From positions 1,302,001 to 1,366,000 of the forward strand of contig JANATF010000004.1 in NCBI GenBank assembly GCA_029449245.1: DNA of 64,000 nt. Reading direction: 5' to 3'. A program made the translations under genes and the position numbers. Shown here piece by piece: positions 35,374-46,210 of the stretch (its first letter is position 1; each line of letters begins with the position of its first letter). This DNA is from Mortierella alpina. Lineage: Eukaryota; Mortierellomycota; Mortierellomycetes; Mortierellales; Mortierellaceae. The notes beneath the pieces are model-generated. The model saw only the letters and a list, made by a program, of their open reading frames with translations. It was not told the DNA's origin and searched no databases.

Positions 35374-38137
35374 ATGAACAGGACCCAGGCTGCTCTGCAC
35401 GCTCTACCTAGCGATCTGATCAACAAGCTCTGTCGGTCAAAAGTAACAAGACTCTCGGTAAGCAACCCTCTTCACCCCACATGCAAAAAGTCATAGATCC
35501 ACACAAAGATCTCTATGAAAAGATCGACGCCCTACCTACCTAACCTTTACTCTTTGCTTCCTTTCGACTCGCGTGTCCTTCTTGTTACTTACTCTTGCGG
35601 GAAATTAGCTGAAGCAGATGTACACTCTTGGCAGGTAAGACCGTCATATAATATGAACTCTCTTTGCGGACCCCGACCAAAGAGTTCCCATCTGTGCCCT
35701 TGACCCCCTTTGGGGGACCAGTCTAAGCCTATCCGAGAGCTGTTTAGCGTCATTTTTTTTGTCGTGTTTCTCTCGTGCATCTTGAGAACTGGCTAGTGCG
35801 GGATATACCTTGCATGCGTGCTTTTACTCGCCCAACCCAAAACTCCTGACCATGACGACGGCACCAACAATGAGTCCACAAATGGTAGTCGGGGTAGACC
35901 CATGGCGTGTGGGCGTTAGAGTGAGCAAAAGGAAGAGATCGGAGCTCGTTTGGACCGGGGTCCATGGAGAAGAGAGAGACTGGGTCCATGTTGTGCTGTA
36001 CTGTATAGATCGGGTGCAATTGTGTCTTGCATATCCAGCGCACGCACTGAAAATAACACCTCATTTCTCTCTCGTTCTCTTTCTCTCTCGCATGTGAATG
36101 TGATAGACATGTCTTGGAGTCGAAGAACCAAGGCGCGCTGGTTATTCCCGCAGTCTTTCTGCACCAGGAGCTACCCATCCGTCTGTCGCATGCCCTGACG
36201 ATGCTCAACTCAAATATGCTCCCTGTCAACATGGCCGACATGCCGAACTTCCAACATATTGCTCGTTCATATCTGGAGGACATCAGGTAAGAAAATAGAG
36301 CACGGGCAAGAAACATTAAGTGTGTTTTTTTTTTGTATTTTTTGTATTTTTTGGCTCCTTCTATGACACATTGCAGTCATGGATGTGAAGGGGAAGAGAA
36401 GAAAATGTGGAGAAACACGGAAGAGCAAGCGCACACAGTTCACACGCCTTGTGCAAACACATGCTTTTCTTTGCTCCCATGCCTTTGCGTTGTTGCTAGT
36501 GGAAAGTTGGCATGGTAGAAGAGGAAAGAGTATAGGTGAACCCCCTGGCCGCCTTTCTACGCTGTACTCTTGCACTCGAGGATGCTCTCATATGACCACA
36601 CTCGATGTAGGGGTTGTGCCTGTGCCCTCGGTGACAAGAAAGGAGGCAGATACAGGTCAATTTGGACCTTAGTTCAGGGGACGGATGATAGATCATGTTC
36701 TAACCTTGCTTATAACACTACTTAGCATGGTGACGCAAATGCCGAAACCATCGACCCCCAAGCTAGAGGAGGAGTTTACGGCTCTGCTGAGGAATCTGGA
36801 ACAGCGCCACAAGGTCAAGATTCTCGCAATCAGCCGAGGGTTTAAGGAGCTCATGGAGAACGCTCAGAAACAGTGCATTGAGCAGGACGCAAGTCAGAAC
36901 GCACTCTTCTATCATAACGGCAAGGGCTGGACAATCGATCCGCACGCGGACAGGACAATCCAAACGTTTTTCAATCGATTCTACACCATCAACCTAGGAA
37001 CACGACTCTTGATCGGTAGGGCTAGGCGACTGCTGTCCCCTTTACCTTCATCTTGTCTGGCTGTTTTGGACACATTTTGTTTACGTTACTTAATAGTACT
37101 TTCGTGTTTACTTCGTCATTATAGGTGAACACTTGGCGTTGCATGATCGTGGATTGAATCTTGTCCAGAGGGTGAACCCATTGTCCATATCGAAGCGCGC
37201 CATCCGGGATGCCCAAAAGGTGTGTGCCTCGCATTACGGAGTGGCGGCGCCATCGGTTCTCATCCATACACCCAACCCGGACATAACAACGACCTATGTG
37301 GACGAGTTCCTGCACCGGAATATTTATGAACTTCTCAAGAATGCCATGAGAGCTACTTGCGACACACATCTGAACAAGGGCTCACCCGTGTCTATAGGAC
37401 TCTCCTCTTCGTCAGCTGCCACCGCAAGATCAAAATTGCCCGCCATCAAGTTGGTCCTGGTCGATGGTGGCGAGGACGTGACAATCAAGATTTCTGACGA
37501 GGGAGGTGGAATGGCCTTGAGCGAGATGGACAAGATCTGGAGCTATGTTCATTCAGGGACGTTCTCAAGCCTTCGTCAGTCAAGCAGCAGTAACAGCACG
37601 ACGGGTCGACAGCAACAACAGGAGTCACCAAAGATCACGACGACAACAACGCCGTTCAAGCCGGCTGCGCCCAATACGTCGACTCTACACACCTCGGACA
37701 TTTCCTTGAACGAGACCGTCTCAAAACGAGTGACTCAACCTGCGGATTCGATGACGGTCATGGGAGGACTGGCAAGTGAAGCCAAGGATTACTTGGACTT
37801 GCCTCTGAACGGTTCGGGTCACGGTCTGCCCCTTGCACGACTGATTGCTCGCTACTTTGGCGGAGACCTGTCGCTGATCTCCATGGAAGGCTATGGCACG
37901 GACTCTTACCTGTCTCTGTACCGCGATGATGACCATCTGGAGAACTTTCCAGAGGTGGATGAGGAGATGGCTGTGGAAGTCGATGTCTTTGTGAACGAGC
38001 TGATGGACGACCCTGCTTCGTCAACTCCTCAGGCTACTGCTGTCAATACCAACGCTACCAAGGTTGCCTCGAACTATATCGACGCTGCTGCTGACCACCG
38101 CCAGTCCTCCAAAGCACCCGCCGTTGCTTCCTCATGA
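35374..38137 (+). CDS. Mitochondrial PDK/BCKDK-family protein kinase
   Basis: Five exons: 35374-35457, 35609-35634 (26 nt), 36107-36286, 36726-37015 and 37125-38137, 530 residues. The N-terminal four-helix domain carries LKQMYTLG, FLHQELPIRLSHAL and FYTINLGTRLLIGEH. The GHKL ATPase domain has the N-box FLHRNIYELLKNAMRAT, G1 box ISDEGGGM (about residue 316) and G2 box GSGHGLPLARL (about 423). This architecture is specific to kinases of the pyruvate and branched-chain 2-oxoacid dehydrogenase complexes (yeast Pkp1/Pkp2), which phosphorylate E1 and shut off flux in the matrix. Between G1 and G2 is a Ser/Thr/Gln-rich insert that roughly doubles the usual distance, and a ~50-residue tail follows GTDSYLSLYR. 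Which complex it targets cannot be decided from sequence. The 472-nt second intron is long for this window. Confidence 0.92.
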
Positions 38138-38331
38138 ACATAGTCTTCCCGTCATTCCCCAGTATCATCAACAGCCATAATAACAACACAAACAGCGCCC
38201 CTGTATCATACCACAATATCCAAAACAATAAACAATATCAAAAAAAGTACACAGCTTTATGGCATGATGAGAATGTACAGGATATGTACAAGGATTACAA
38301 ATGGAATTAGTGAAGGAAAATAGAGTGTAAT

Positions 38332-41300
38332 CTACATGACAGAGCAGCTCTGATCCTTGGCATGGCGTCCTTGTTTGATCCTGCGGATACTCTGCTTGTG
38401 TCCACGCTTGTCAAACTTTCCAGAACTCTCGGACAGCCTCGCTTGCGCATCCTTGTTTCCATTCGCGGCCGCCAGTCTATAAAATTCCATCGCCTTGTCC
38501 ATATCAATCGGGACCGAGATGCCGACTTCATGATAGTAGCCCATTGCATATTGCGCCTTGGGCAATTGTTTCTCGGCTGCATTGGCCGCATACTTGAACG
38601 CGAGCGCATCATCGGCCTCGAAGCAGTTCTCTGCCCCACTGAGGTACCATCCGCTCAATGCCATCTCTGCCTCGCCATTGCTGTCCCCGGCCAAGACGGC
38701 TCGCTCGTAATGTTGGGTGGAGAGGAAAGGGTCGATGGGCGAGTTGAGGGTGCCGTATTCGTAACAGTAGCCGAGTTTGTAGTTGGCAGGACCGTACCCT
38801 AATTCTGCAGATTTCCGGAACCACTCGAGAGCTTCACCGTCATCCGGGAACGCAATGTCGTCTGGAATGGTGAGCTGTGTGTATTCCCGTGCTAGGATCA
38901 GGCCGAGAACATAGGGCGACATGGGAGAGGATTCGGTGGCATTGGCGGCAGCGCGCTTGAGATATTGTAGTCCCGTTTTCATGTTCTTTGTCTGCCCGAG
39001 TTCACCGTACAAGTAGATAATGGCCAGTCGCTAAGAGAATCGATCGTTTCAAGGTGTTAGGAGATCAAAAGGACTCACAAGGGACGCGTGCACAGTTTTC
39101 TCACGCAGGGCACGCACGCACAAAAACACGTCTTACATGATTCGAAGGGACATCGTTGTGAGTAGCTGCCTTTTTGTAGAGAACAACGGCCTTGTTGTTA
39201 TCCTTGCGCTTCTCGCAAAAGAACGCGACTTTGTAATGTGCAGGCGCATAGTCGCCCTTGGACGCAGACTGGTATAAGCGCAACGCCTTGTCGGGGTTTT
39301 TCTTTGTCCAGTAAAGTCCGTCCTCGTACCAGGTACCTCGAATGAACTGTGCCTCTGGCTGCCCCTCCTTGGCGAGTCGGTCGATCCAGTAAATTGCCTC
39401 TTGTGTAAGCTGCTTCTTGCCTGTTGCTGCTCCTTCGGATCCATCTTGCTGTCCAGGCGTAGGGCTAGAAGATGTGGACGGGCGACCTGCTAACGTGGCT
39501 GTTGCTGCGTCTGTTGACGATCCATTCGACGAGGCCGGTGCCTCAGTGGCATTGGCTACAGGCGAGGGTTCACCAATCTCGAGCAAATACTTGGCGTAGG
39601 ATAGCTGAAGAGATGTATCATTCGTTTTGATGGCAGCCTCGCGGTACTTTGCTACAATGGCTGTATTGTTCAAAAGCGAAACCGACGTGGCGACCGAGTT
39701 TTGCTTGGAGTGAGCTCCTGAGCGAGGAGCTGGGCTGCCGTTGTTGCGTCGTGGCGGTGTATGGAAGCCATACAATGGCTGATGACCGTTGGCGGCTGCT
39801 CCTCCGTTTTCGAGAGGCTCGATAGTGTTGGGCGACCACGATTTTCGATGCTGCTGTCTGTCATTGGCCGTGCTTATGCTGTTGTTGACCTGGGCTGAGT
39901 CGCCTGGACCCATATTTCCTAATGTTATAAAAATGGAGCACGAATGATTAAAAAGGGTCAATCAGTCCAGACAGGGGCGGGGCGCAGCTTTTCGCCACCC
40001 AACTAGGAAAAACAAGTTCAGTTGGTCCACATGCAAACAAAGAGAGCGCCTACCTGCAAACGACGGGCATACGCTAGACATTGAGTTGTGCTGCTGGTGC
40101 TGCTGATGGATGTGGCGGTGCCGCATTGACGTGGGATCTGTTTGGGCGGAGGGATAGGGCCTAGCGCCTGTAATGGATTGCCGCGCCTGCATGTAGTCGC
40201 CAGAGGGAGTCGCGTCCTCGGCGGGAGAGTCTGTATATCCTGGTGGCCCGCTCATAAATTGACCCTGACCCTGGTATGGGCGCATTCCATTGCTCGGATA
40301 ATGGAATGTAGGAGAGAGGGGCGCATCGACGAGAGCAGCCCAATCTTCCGATTTTGCCGGCACAGGCTTTAAATAGTCATTGGTGTTGCCGTTGCTGTTG
40401 ATAAACAAAGGGGATGCTCGACCACTGACCCCAACATTGCCTTGCGACGCCGCCCTCGTGTGCTGATGACGATGTGGGTCTCGGCTCTCGTCCGAGGACG
40501 ACGACAGTCTAGAAGGCGTCGGCGCGCGATCACTAGCCGTCGAGAAGCCCAAAGGCGACGGCGCACGACCTCCAATGGTCGGGAGAAATGAAGGAGAGGT
40601 GGCAGTGCTGTTACTGACACTTACCACTGGCGGTGGGAGCGGATAACTGGCATGTCGGGTATGGGAGGACATCTGCTGTTGTTGATACGGCAGCTGTGTG
40701 GGCTGCGCTCCGTACACTGTTTGTGGAACGTAGCTTGACACATTCGAGCCAGGGCGGGAAGAATACGCCTGTTGTTGGAGCTGCTGCTGCTGCTGCAGAT
40801 AGATCTGCTGTTGCTGGGGGTGATATGCGCTCTGGGAATTGAAGGTTGGTGCTCTTTCTCCGCTCTCATTAGACAACCTCGGCAGCGAAGGTGCCTTTGA
40901 GGAGGTTGTTGAATCTGTGCGATTAAAAGTCGAGTTGGAGGTCACACTGTTCGTAACAGACGATTGATGGCTTAACGAGCTGGCTGTGCTTCCAAAGGTC
41001 GAACTGTCGACAGGGTTGGAGGGCTGCGGAGGCGATGAAACTAAAGTGGACAGTGTCGTAAAGGCCGGGCCTGTGAGCTCGTACGGTTGGGTAACCGGTG
41101 GATGAGAGGGCTTGCTGGTGCTCAAATTGAGGAGAGCATCCTTGAGAGGAGGAGGCCGCTGAAAGGCTTCCTGCTCCGAAAGATATGAGCCAAGTTCATC
41201 CGCGAACGATTGCTGGCTGTTCAGTTGCAATGGTGCCAGGAACTGCGAGCCTGCAGCTTCTTGGCCGCTTTGGATGTCTTTGTTGAAAGTGGTGCCCGGT

Positions 41301-41692
41301 GCTTGAGACGTGGGAGGTAAAGCCGGCAATGATTTCTCAACCACATAACCTGGCTGAGGTTGGGGGTGGGGTGCGACGACCGGCTGGATGGCCATCGCCG
41401 AGAACGAGCGCATAAGCTGCGGAGCGCTCTGTTCGTTCTGAGCCGATTGATGAGCCTGATGAGTGTGAAACTGTGTGGAAGCAGACTCGCTGAACGAATG
41501 GCTGTGCGAAAGATTGCCCTGAGAAGGAGGCGGCGGCGGCGGCGGCGGCGTATACGAGGTGTTTGTTGGCCGCATGGCGTTGTTGATAGGGGGTGCGTGC
41601 TGCTGTACTGCTGGTGGAGGAGGAGCATAGGCAGCCCCGCCAGCGAACGACTGAGACGAGACAGGAAGTGTAGGTACGTGGGAGAAGGACAT
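38332..41692 (-). CDS. Chitin synthase activator, Skt5/Chs4-like Sel1-repeat protein
   Basis: Three exons: 40054-41692, 39137-39918 and 38332-39030, 1039 residues. The first ~600 residues are Pro/Gln/Ser-rich and disordered. From about residue 600 onward are tandem Sel1 repeats (e.g. AIYWIDRLAKEGQPEAQFI, ALRLYQSASKGDYAPAHYK, ALEWFRKSAELGYGPANYK, AMEFYRLAAANGNKDAQAR). The tail is basic and ends CSVM, a CaaX box for prenylation. Disordered N-terminus, Sel1 array and CaaX end are the known layout of yeast Chs4/Skt5, which recruits and activates chitin synthase III at the bud neck or septum. The start codon is the first ATG of the long frame and is preceded by the UTR-like gap. Some N-terminal length uncertainty remains. 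Confidence 0.88.
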
Positions 41693-43022
41693 GGCTGGTG
41701 CTTCTTCTTCCTTCCGGAGTGAGACTGTAGTCAGGGGTAGAAAGTATCTTTGCTCACCGGATAGTTATTTGGTAAGAATGCGTTCCGATCAGAGCCAGGC
41801 AGCAAAGGGTAAGGCTGGATCGAACAATGGCGCACGTCGAATGAGGCACACGGTAGACGTATGCTGCAGATTTAAATAAGCGAGAGAAAGAATGTTGATC
41901 AGAGTGAATACCGCTGCGACGAGGTGCCTTTGAATGGAATCAGTGTGATCAGTGTGTGGCTCAAGATGCAGAGATGAAAAGTGCGAATCGCAGTGGAAGA
42001 ACGAGCGGCGATGAAGACGAAGAGGAGGAAAGAACAACACGCACAGTCTAGCGAGCTGAAGATAAAAAGAAGTAAAAAAAAAGGAGTGAACTCTCGTCCT
42101 TGTTGTTCTTTCAATAGCATTTTCTACTCGCAAACTCATGGCGAGTGACCCTTGCGCGCCGTTAAAAATAGAAACATGCGCCTCGTTCATTACAGATACC
42201 CATGCCCATGCATAGACAATGTCCACAGCAATTGCAACAGCAATAGCACTAGCCGCTGCTCTTCTGATCCTGTGCTGCTGCGAGATTGGCGCCAGATAGC
42301 CCTTTCCTAGGGCACTAACAGGGCAAGGGCCACTGATCCGAGAGCTCATCGCAGGCGTGAACGGGTAACAACCCAATCCACTCTTATCTAGCCATCTCTT
42401 CACCTGCAGACCCAGAGGAGTAGAGACTCTCGAGCCATCGCTCAAGGTCTTTGACTTGTCGATTCTTTAGCTACCACGAAACTCTACCGGGATCGACATT
42501 AGGGGACGGGCTCTGGGTTCTTCGCAATGTATCCCTGGACTGTTTCAATCATAGTATATGCAACCTCGAACGTTATCCCTGTCCATACCATGTGGACACG
42601 GACAGAGATACAAATGCTGGACGGATAGTGTACAGTCTCTGTAGTTCATAATTCAGAAACTTTAATTATGATCTATGATTTGGATCACGTGATCACGTGG
42701 TATTTCATGTGAATCACTACATTGGAGCATGAAATACTTTTCGGTTTTTCATATCATTATCATGATTGACCATGAAAATACAAGTATCTCATCGAATTTG
42801 ACAGGAACGTGTAATGCTTAACCATGGCACCTTTCAAAAATCAAAGGCTGGAGTCCTCAAATTGAGGTAACCTCTTTAATTATTGATCATGTCGTTGGCG
42901 AGCGTGATTGCAGTAGCTAGCAGCTACTCAGATTAGTCCTGACATGCGATGATCTAAGAACTCAATGTCCAAAGGGCGGGTTTTTGAGAGCGTGGTATTG
43001 CGCTTTAATATCTGCGCAATGA
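41693..43022. other. Intergenic between chitin synthase activator and the mobile element
   Basis: The left ~700 bp is the promoter/5' UTR of the minus-strand Skt5-like gene. The right part is AT-richer and holds two CACGTG hexamers (42686-42691, 42694-42699) and a 10-bp inverted repeat (42700-42709 / 42728-42737). The element's left end probably lies in this right part, but I could not define it. No gene supported. Confidence 0.45.
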
Positions 43023-43600
43023 CTACTCTTCCACTCTAGCTTCAGATCTACTCCCCCTCGTAACGAGAAGGTAATGCTGGTTTAAAGTAACGCCGCTGTT
43101 TAGATGTCTCGTCAAAAAGTCCAGGGTTCGCGTCTCCTTTTCGTCCAACGTTCCGCCCTCGTTGTCGTTCAAGATCATTTTTAAAACGGAGAACACGATC
43201 GCCTTCTTGAACGAAAAAGTCTTGGTTACTGTGTTGCCACCTCCCTTGCGCCACCTCGCCTTGAAGGTCTTATTTAGAATCCAGAGCGATGGTCGCCCCT
43301 CCACTCCTTGGAACCACTCATCCCAGTGTCGCTGAAGTGGCGCACTTCGAGGCAACATGGTAGGGTCTACATCCTCAATATTCCTAGGCGGAATTTGTGC
43401 ATATCGAGATGCCAATTGCGTTTCCAACGCGACAAGTCTCTCCTCCCACGTTAGACCTCTAGAAATCATGGCAACTGCAGGCTCGATTGGACCCTGAGGC
43501 TCCGTGTGGCCTTGTCCCAGATGAAACGGACCCTGCTCTGGCGGTTGCTGTTCTTCGGGCTGGCCTTGCTGCTCAGGCTGACCCTGTTCCTAGGATGGCC

Positions 43601-43639
<39 letters not shown>

Positions 43640-45989
43640 TTGAACTTGCGGGCTTCGTCTTTCGCGCCGTGCAGCCCGTACCATATTCCCTCCCATTTTC
43701 TCCATAATCTCTCCCATCCTCTCCATAAACTCGTATACACGATCCAAGGACTGCCCGTCGGCGGCCACTTTGCTGGTTATCTGCTGAACCACGTTATCAG
43801 CAAGCTTTGTCAGCTGCTGTATGGCATCGGTGTTTGCTTGAAGAGTATGGTCAACGCGCTGGACGGACGAGTGCACCGTGCGGAACTCGTTGTGGATAGC
43901 AGGTGCGTTGGCAAGAAGGCTGTCCTCCATTGGCGATTTCACAATTCTCATGTTGTTGCCCAAGTCCTCCCTGAATTTTCTGAATAGAGGGTTTTCGAGG
44001 CTGAACGCGGGGTGGCGAAAGACTCCGTGATCTTCATAACGAAACGGTGCATCAAGGAGTTCCATCAAAGCGACGGCGTCCTGTAGAAGGACCTTTCGTA
44101 AATGAGTCAAGAGAAACAGCATGCGCACGTATCGGACGTCCTTGCCGGTAATCTTGATCCGCGTCTCAACTGGTCGGTTATCGTACATATTCTTGTCCAG
44201 CATCAAGTTTTCAGTCCACTGGATCCAATCCGCAGGGCATTCGGTCCGCTCGGCAAAGTCCGCGACAAACGGAAACAGCATCCTCTGAAGCGCAACAGGC
44301 GGTAGAATAGTACCCCGCGCGAGCCACAGTCGTTCCCCTGGGAGTGTGCAGCCAGCCATCTTGCTGGGAACGTCGTCAGAGATCCTGGACAGGTAATGAG
44401 TTGATACACGACCTTTACCCCAGCCGCCAGGGTTTCGATCGAGGCAATATCAGCACCAGCATCCTGGGCATGGCGAGAGCCAGTGCCTCGTGCCACATGG
44501 GTTTTCTTCTTGGACACCACTCCCGCAGCGTTGAAGAGTGCTTTGACCGTCGCATAATGAGCACCAGATGAAAACTCCTTGAAGGCAAATCTTCCAGGCA
44601 TTAGATAAAGCTTGAACCAGTTCGGATCGTCGAATGGAAGATCGCTAGGATCCTATCATAGATTTGAGAAGATCATGATTAAGCAAGATTGCAGGGTGCC
44701 TCGTAGTATCATAGTGAAAGTAATTACACATATTATACATACCATCCACATCTCGAGCAAATAGAACGCAAGAGCGCCTACAGGACATATTTCTACGTCC
44801 TTGTTACGAACAACGACGCCATAATTCTCCTTGCCCTCGCGGTTCGTCTTCCCCTGCAGCATGGAGAGGGTGATGCCCAGGGAGTAATGTCCATCTTGAC
44901 TGTTGTGCCGAAACATGTAAGAGGATATATCACATAGCGTGGCCATCCTCATGTTCTCGCCGCGACACATAATGAAATGAAGCCAGCTGATGTCGAGCCG
45001 ATCGCGTAGAGAATTCCGTTTACGCTGACCCTTCTTTCCGACCACCACGAAGCTCCGGACCCATGCTGCCCTTAAAAGCTGGCGAAGTGAAGCCGACGTG
45101 TTGCCTTGAACCAGACTTACGCTGCCAATGTCTTTAGCTGCCTTGACGCGGGAGAGTCGGTTCTCGTAGACGTCCTTAACGACGGCTAGGCACTTGCGAG
45201 GGTTTTGGTACGACTGCAGCATCATCGTAGGATAAGCCGGGTCGGCGCATTGTTGATTATAGAGGTTCACGAGGCACTTGATATACATGTCGACTGTCTG
45301 ACCTGAAGGAGGGACCAGTTTGATGGAGGCACCTCGCTTACTATTGCCACGATTGTCAGCGCGAACGCGTAGAGGCTCGATGCCTTTCTCCGGATCTGGA
45401 TGTTCGGCAATGTTCTCCTCCATGTATCTTGAAGCTCGTTCCGGGATAACGCATGTATCGGGATAGTTGCGACGATTGCAGCATGCCTTTGACGAGGAGC
45501 GAAATATGAGGATGCATGCCAAATACTTGTTTGAGTGAAGGCGTACAAACGAAAGCTCTCAAACCTACCAACCAGTGGCGCTCATAGCGAAGGTATTGGT
45601 TGATGGTGCTGGATGATAGCATGATTTGACGCGCCTCACTGCTTCTTTGTAAGATGGCGACCTCCGCCATCTTGTTCGCGATATCGAGTTCTCGTTGAGC
45701 TTCCATTTGAGCTTTATATTCAGCCAGTCGAGGAAGGGATGGAGGTTCCATGAGCGAGGACCCTGAGGAACTAGACATGCGCATAGCCTCCTTCTGCGCC
45801 CTGAATTCTTGTAGCGTTGGAAGACTAGCAGTCGCAGGTGCCCTGGAGAGTAGTTGTTACCAAAAGCATCTTGTCGCTTTCTGCTTTCCAAGTGCTTTCC
45901 TCCAAATAAAACACTTACTGGGAACTCTCAGCGACAACTTCTTTGCCTTTAGGAGCTCGTGAGGAGTTCGCACGCGTGGCTCCAGGCAT
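43023..45989 (-). pseudogene. Crypton-like tyrosine recombinase with two frameshifts
   Basis: Exons read as 45919-45989 (start MPGATRANSS), 45569-45842, roughly 45485-45527 to 44743 (acceptor uncertain), and 44652 downward. The domain order is N-terminal helical region (INQYLRYERHWL), DNA-binding domain, a catalytic core with first Arg in MCRGENMRMATLCDI, HxxR in KTHVARGTGSR, and Tyr in STHYLS. A Q16 tract, a linker and a GCR1_C-like domain (LQRHWDEWFQGVEGRPSLW) follow. The frame breaks near 44424-44430: HxxR and the catalytic Tyr are in different frames, and one added base would give LGGWGKGRVSTHYLS. It breaks again near 43585-43588, in a QPEQQGQPEEQQ linker. Both look like single-base losses. 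Sequencing error is the alternative, though host genes here show no such breaks. Confidence 0.75.
43609..43641 (-). repeat. CAG/CAA repeat encoding poly-Gln in the recombinase
   Basis: Alternating CTGTTG on the plus strand; on the coding strand CAA/CAG units, part of the run of about 16 Gln between the catalytic and GCR1_C-like domains. Confidence 0.85.
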
Positions 45990-46210
45990 TTGGAGCGAAA
46001 TGGCAGCGAATGAGGAAGTGGATGGGCGAAGGTAATGGTGATGAGCGTTGGCCGAAAACCGTGTTTTGGTGATGCCACATACCGCCATATAGCCCCATGA
46101 TTGAACGACACAGATCAGGCATTGAGGCATTGATAAAAAAACAATAGGCGTTTGCTTCATTTGATTGTTCTTTTCGTCCTTCCTTCCTTGAACATAGCTT
46201 TACCTACAAC
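45990..46210. promoter_or_regulatory. Bidirectional promoter interval inside the Crypton/Fanzor element
   Basis: The 221 bp between the start codons of the divergent recombinase and Fanzor genes. It is T-rich on the Fanzor side (TTCGTCCTTCCTTCCTTG near 46173). No factor site is claimed. Confidence 0.45.

Noticed and set aside
41789-42445. 218-codon minus-strand frame upstream of the chitin synthase activator
   Set aside because: No recognisable motif, and it lies in the expected 5' UTR/promoter of the adjacent gene.
43466-45989. CRISPR-like or viral origin for the repeat-bearing recombinase region
   Set aside because: The only repeat is a coding CAG/CAA tract, and the domains are those of a eukaryotic tyrosine recombinase element.
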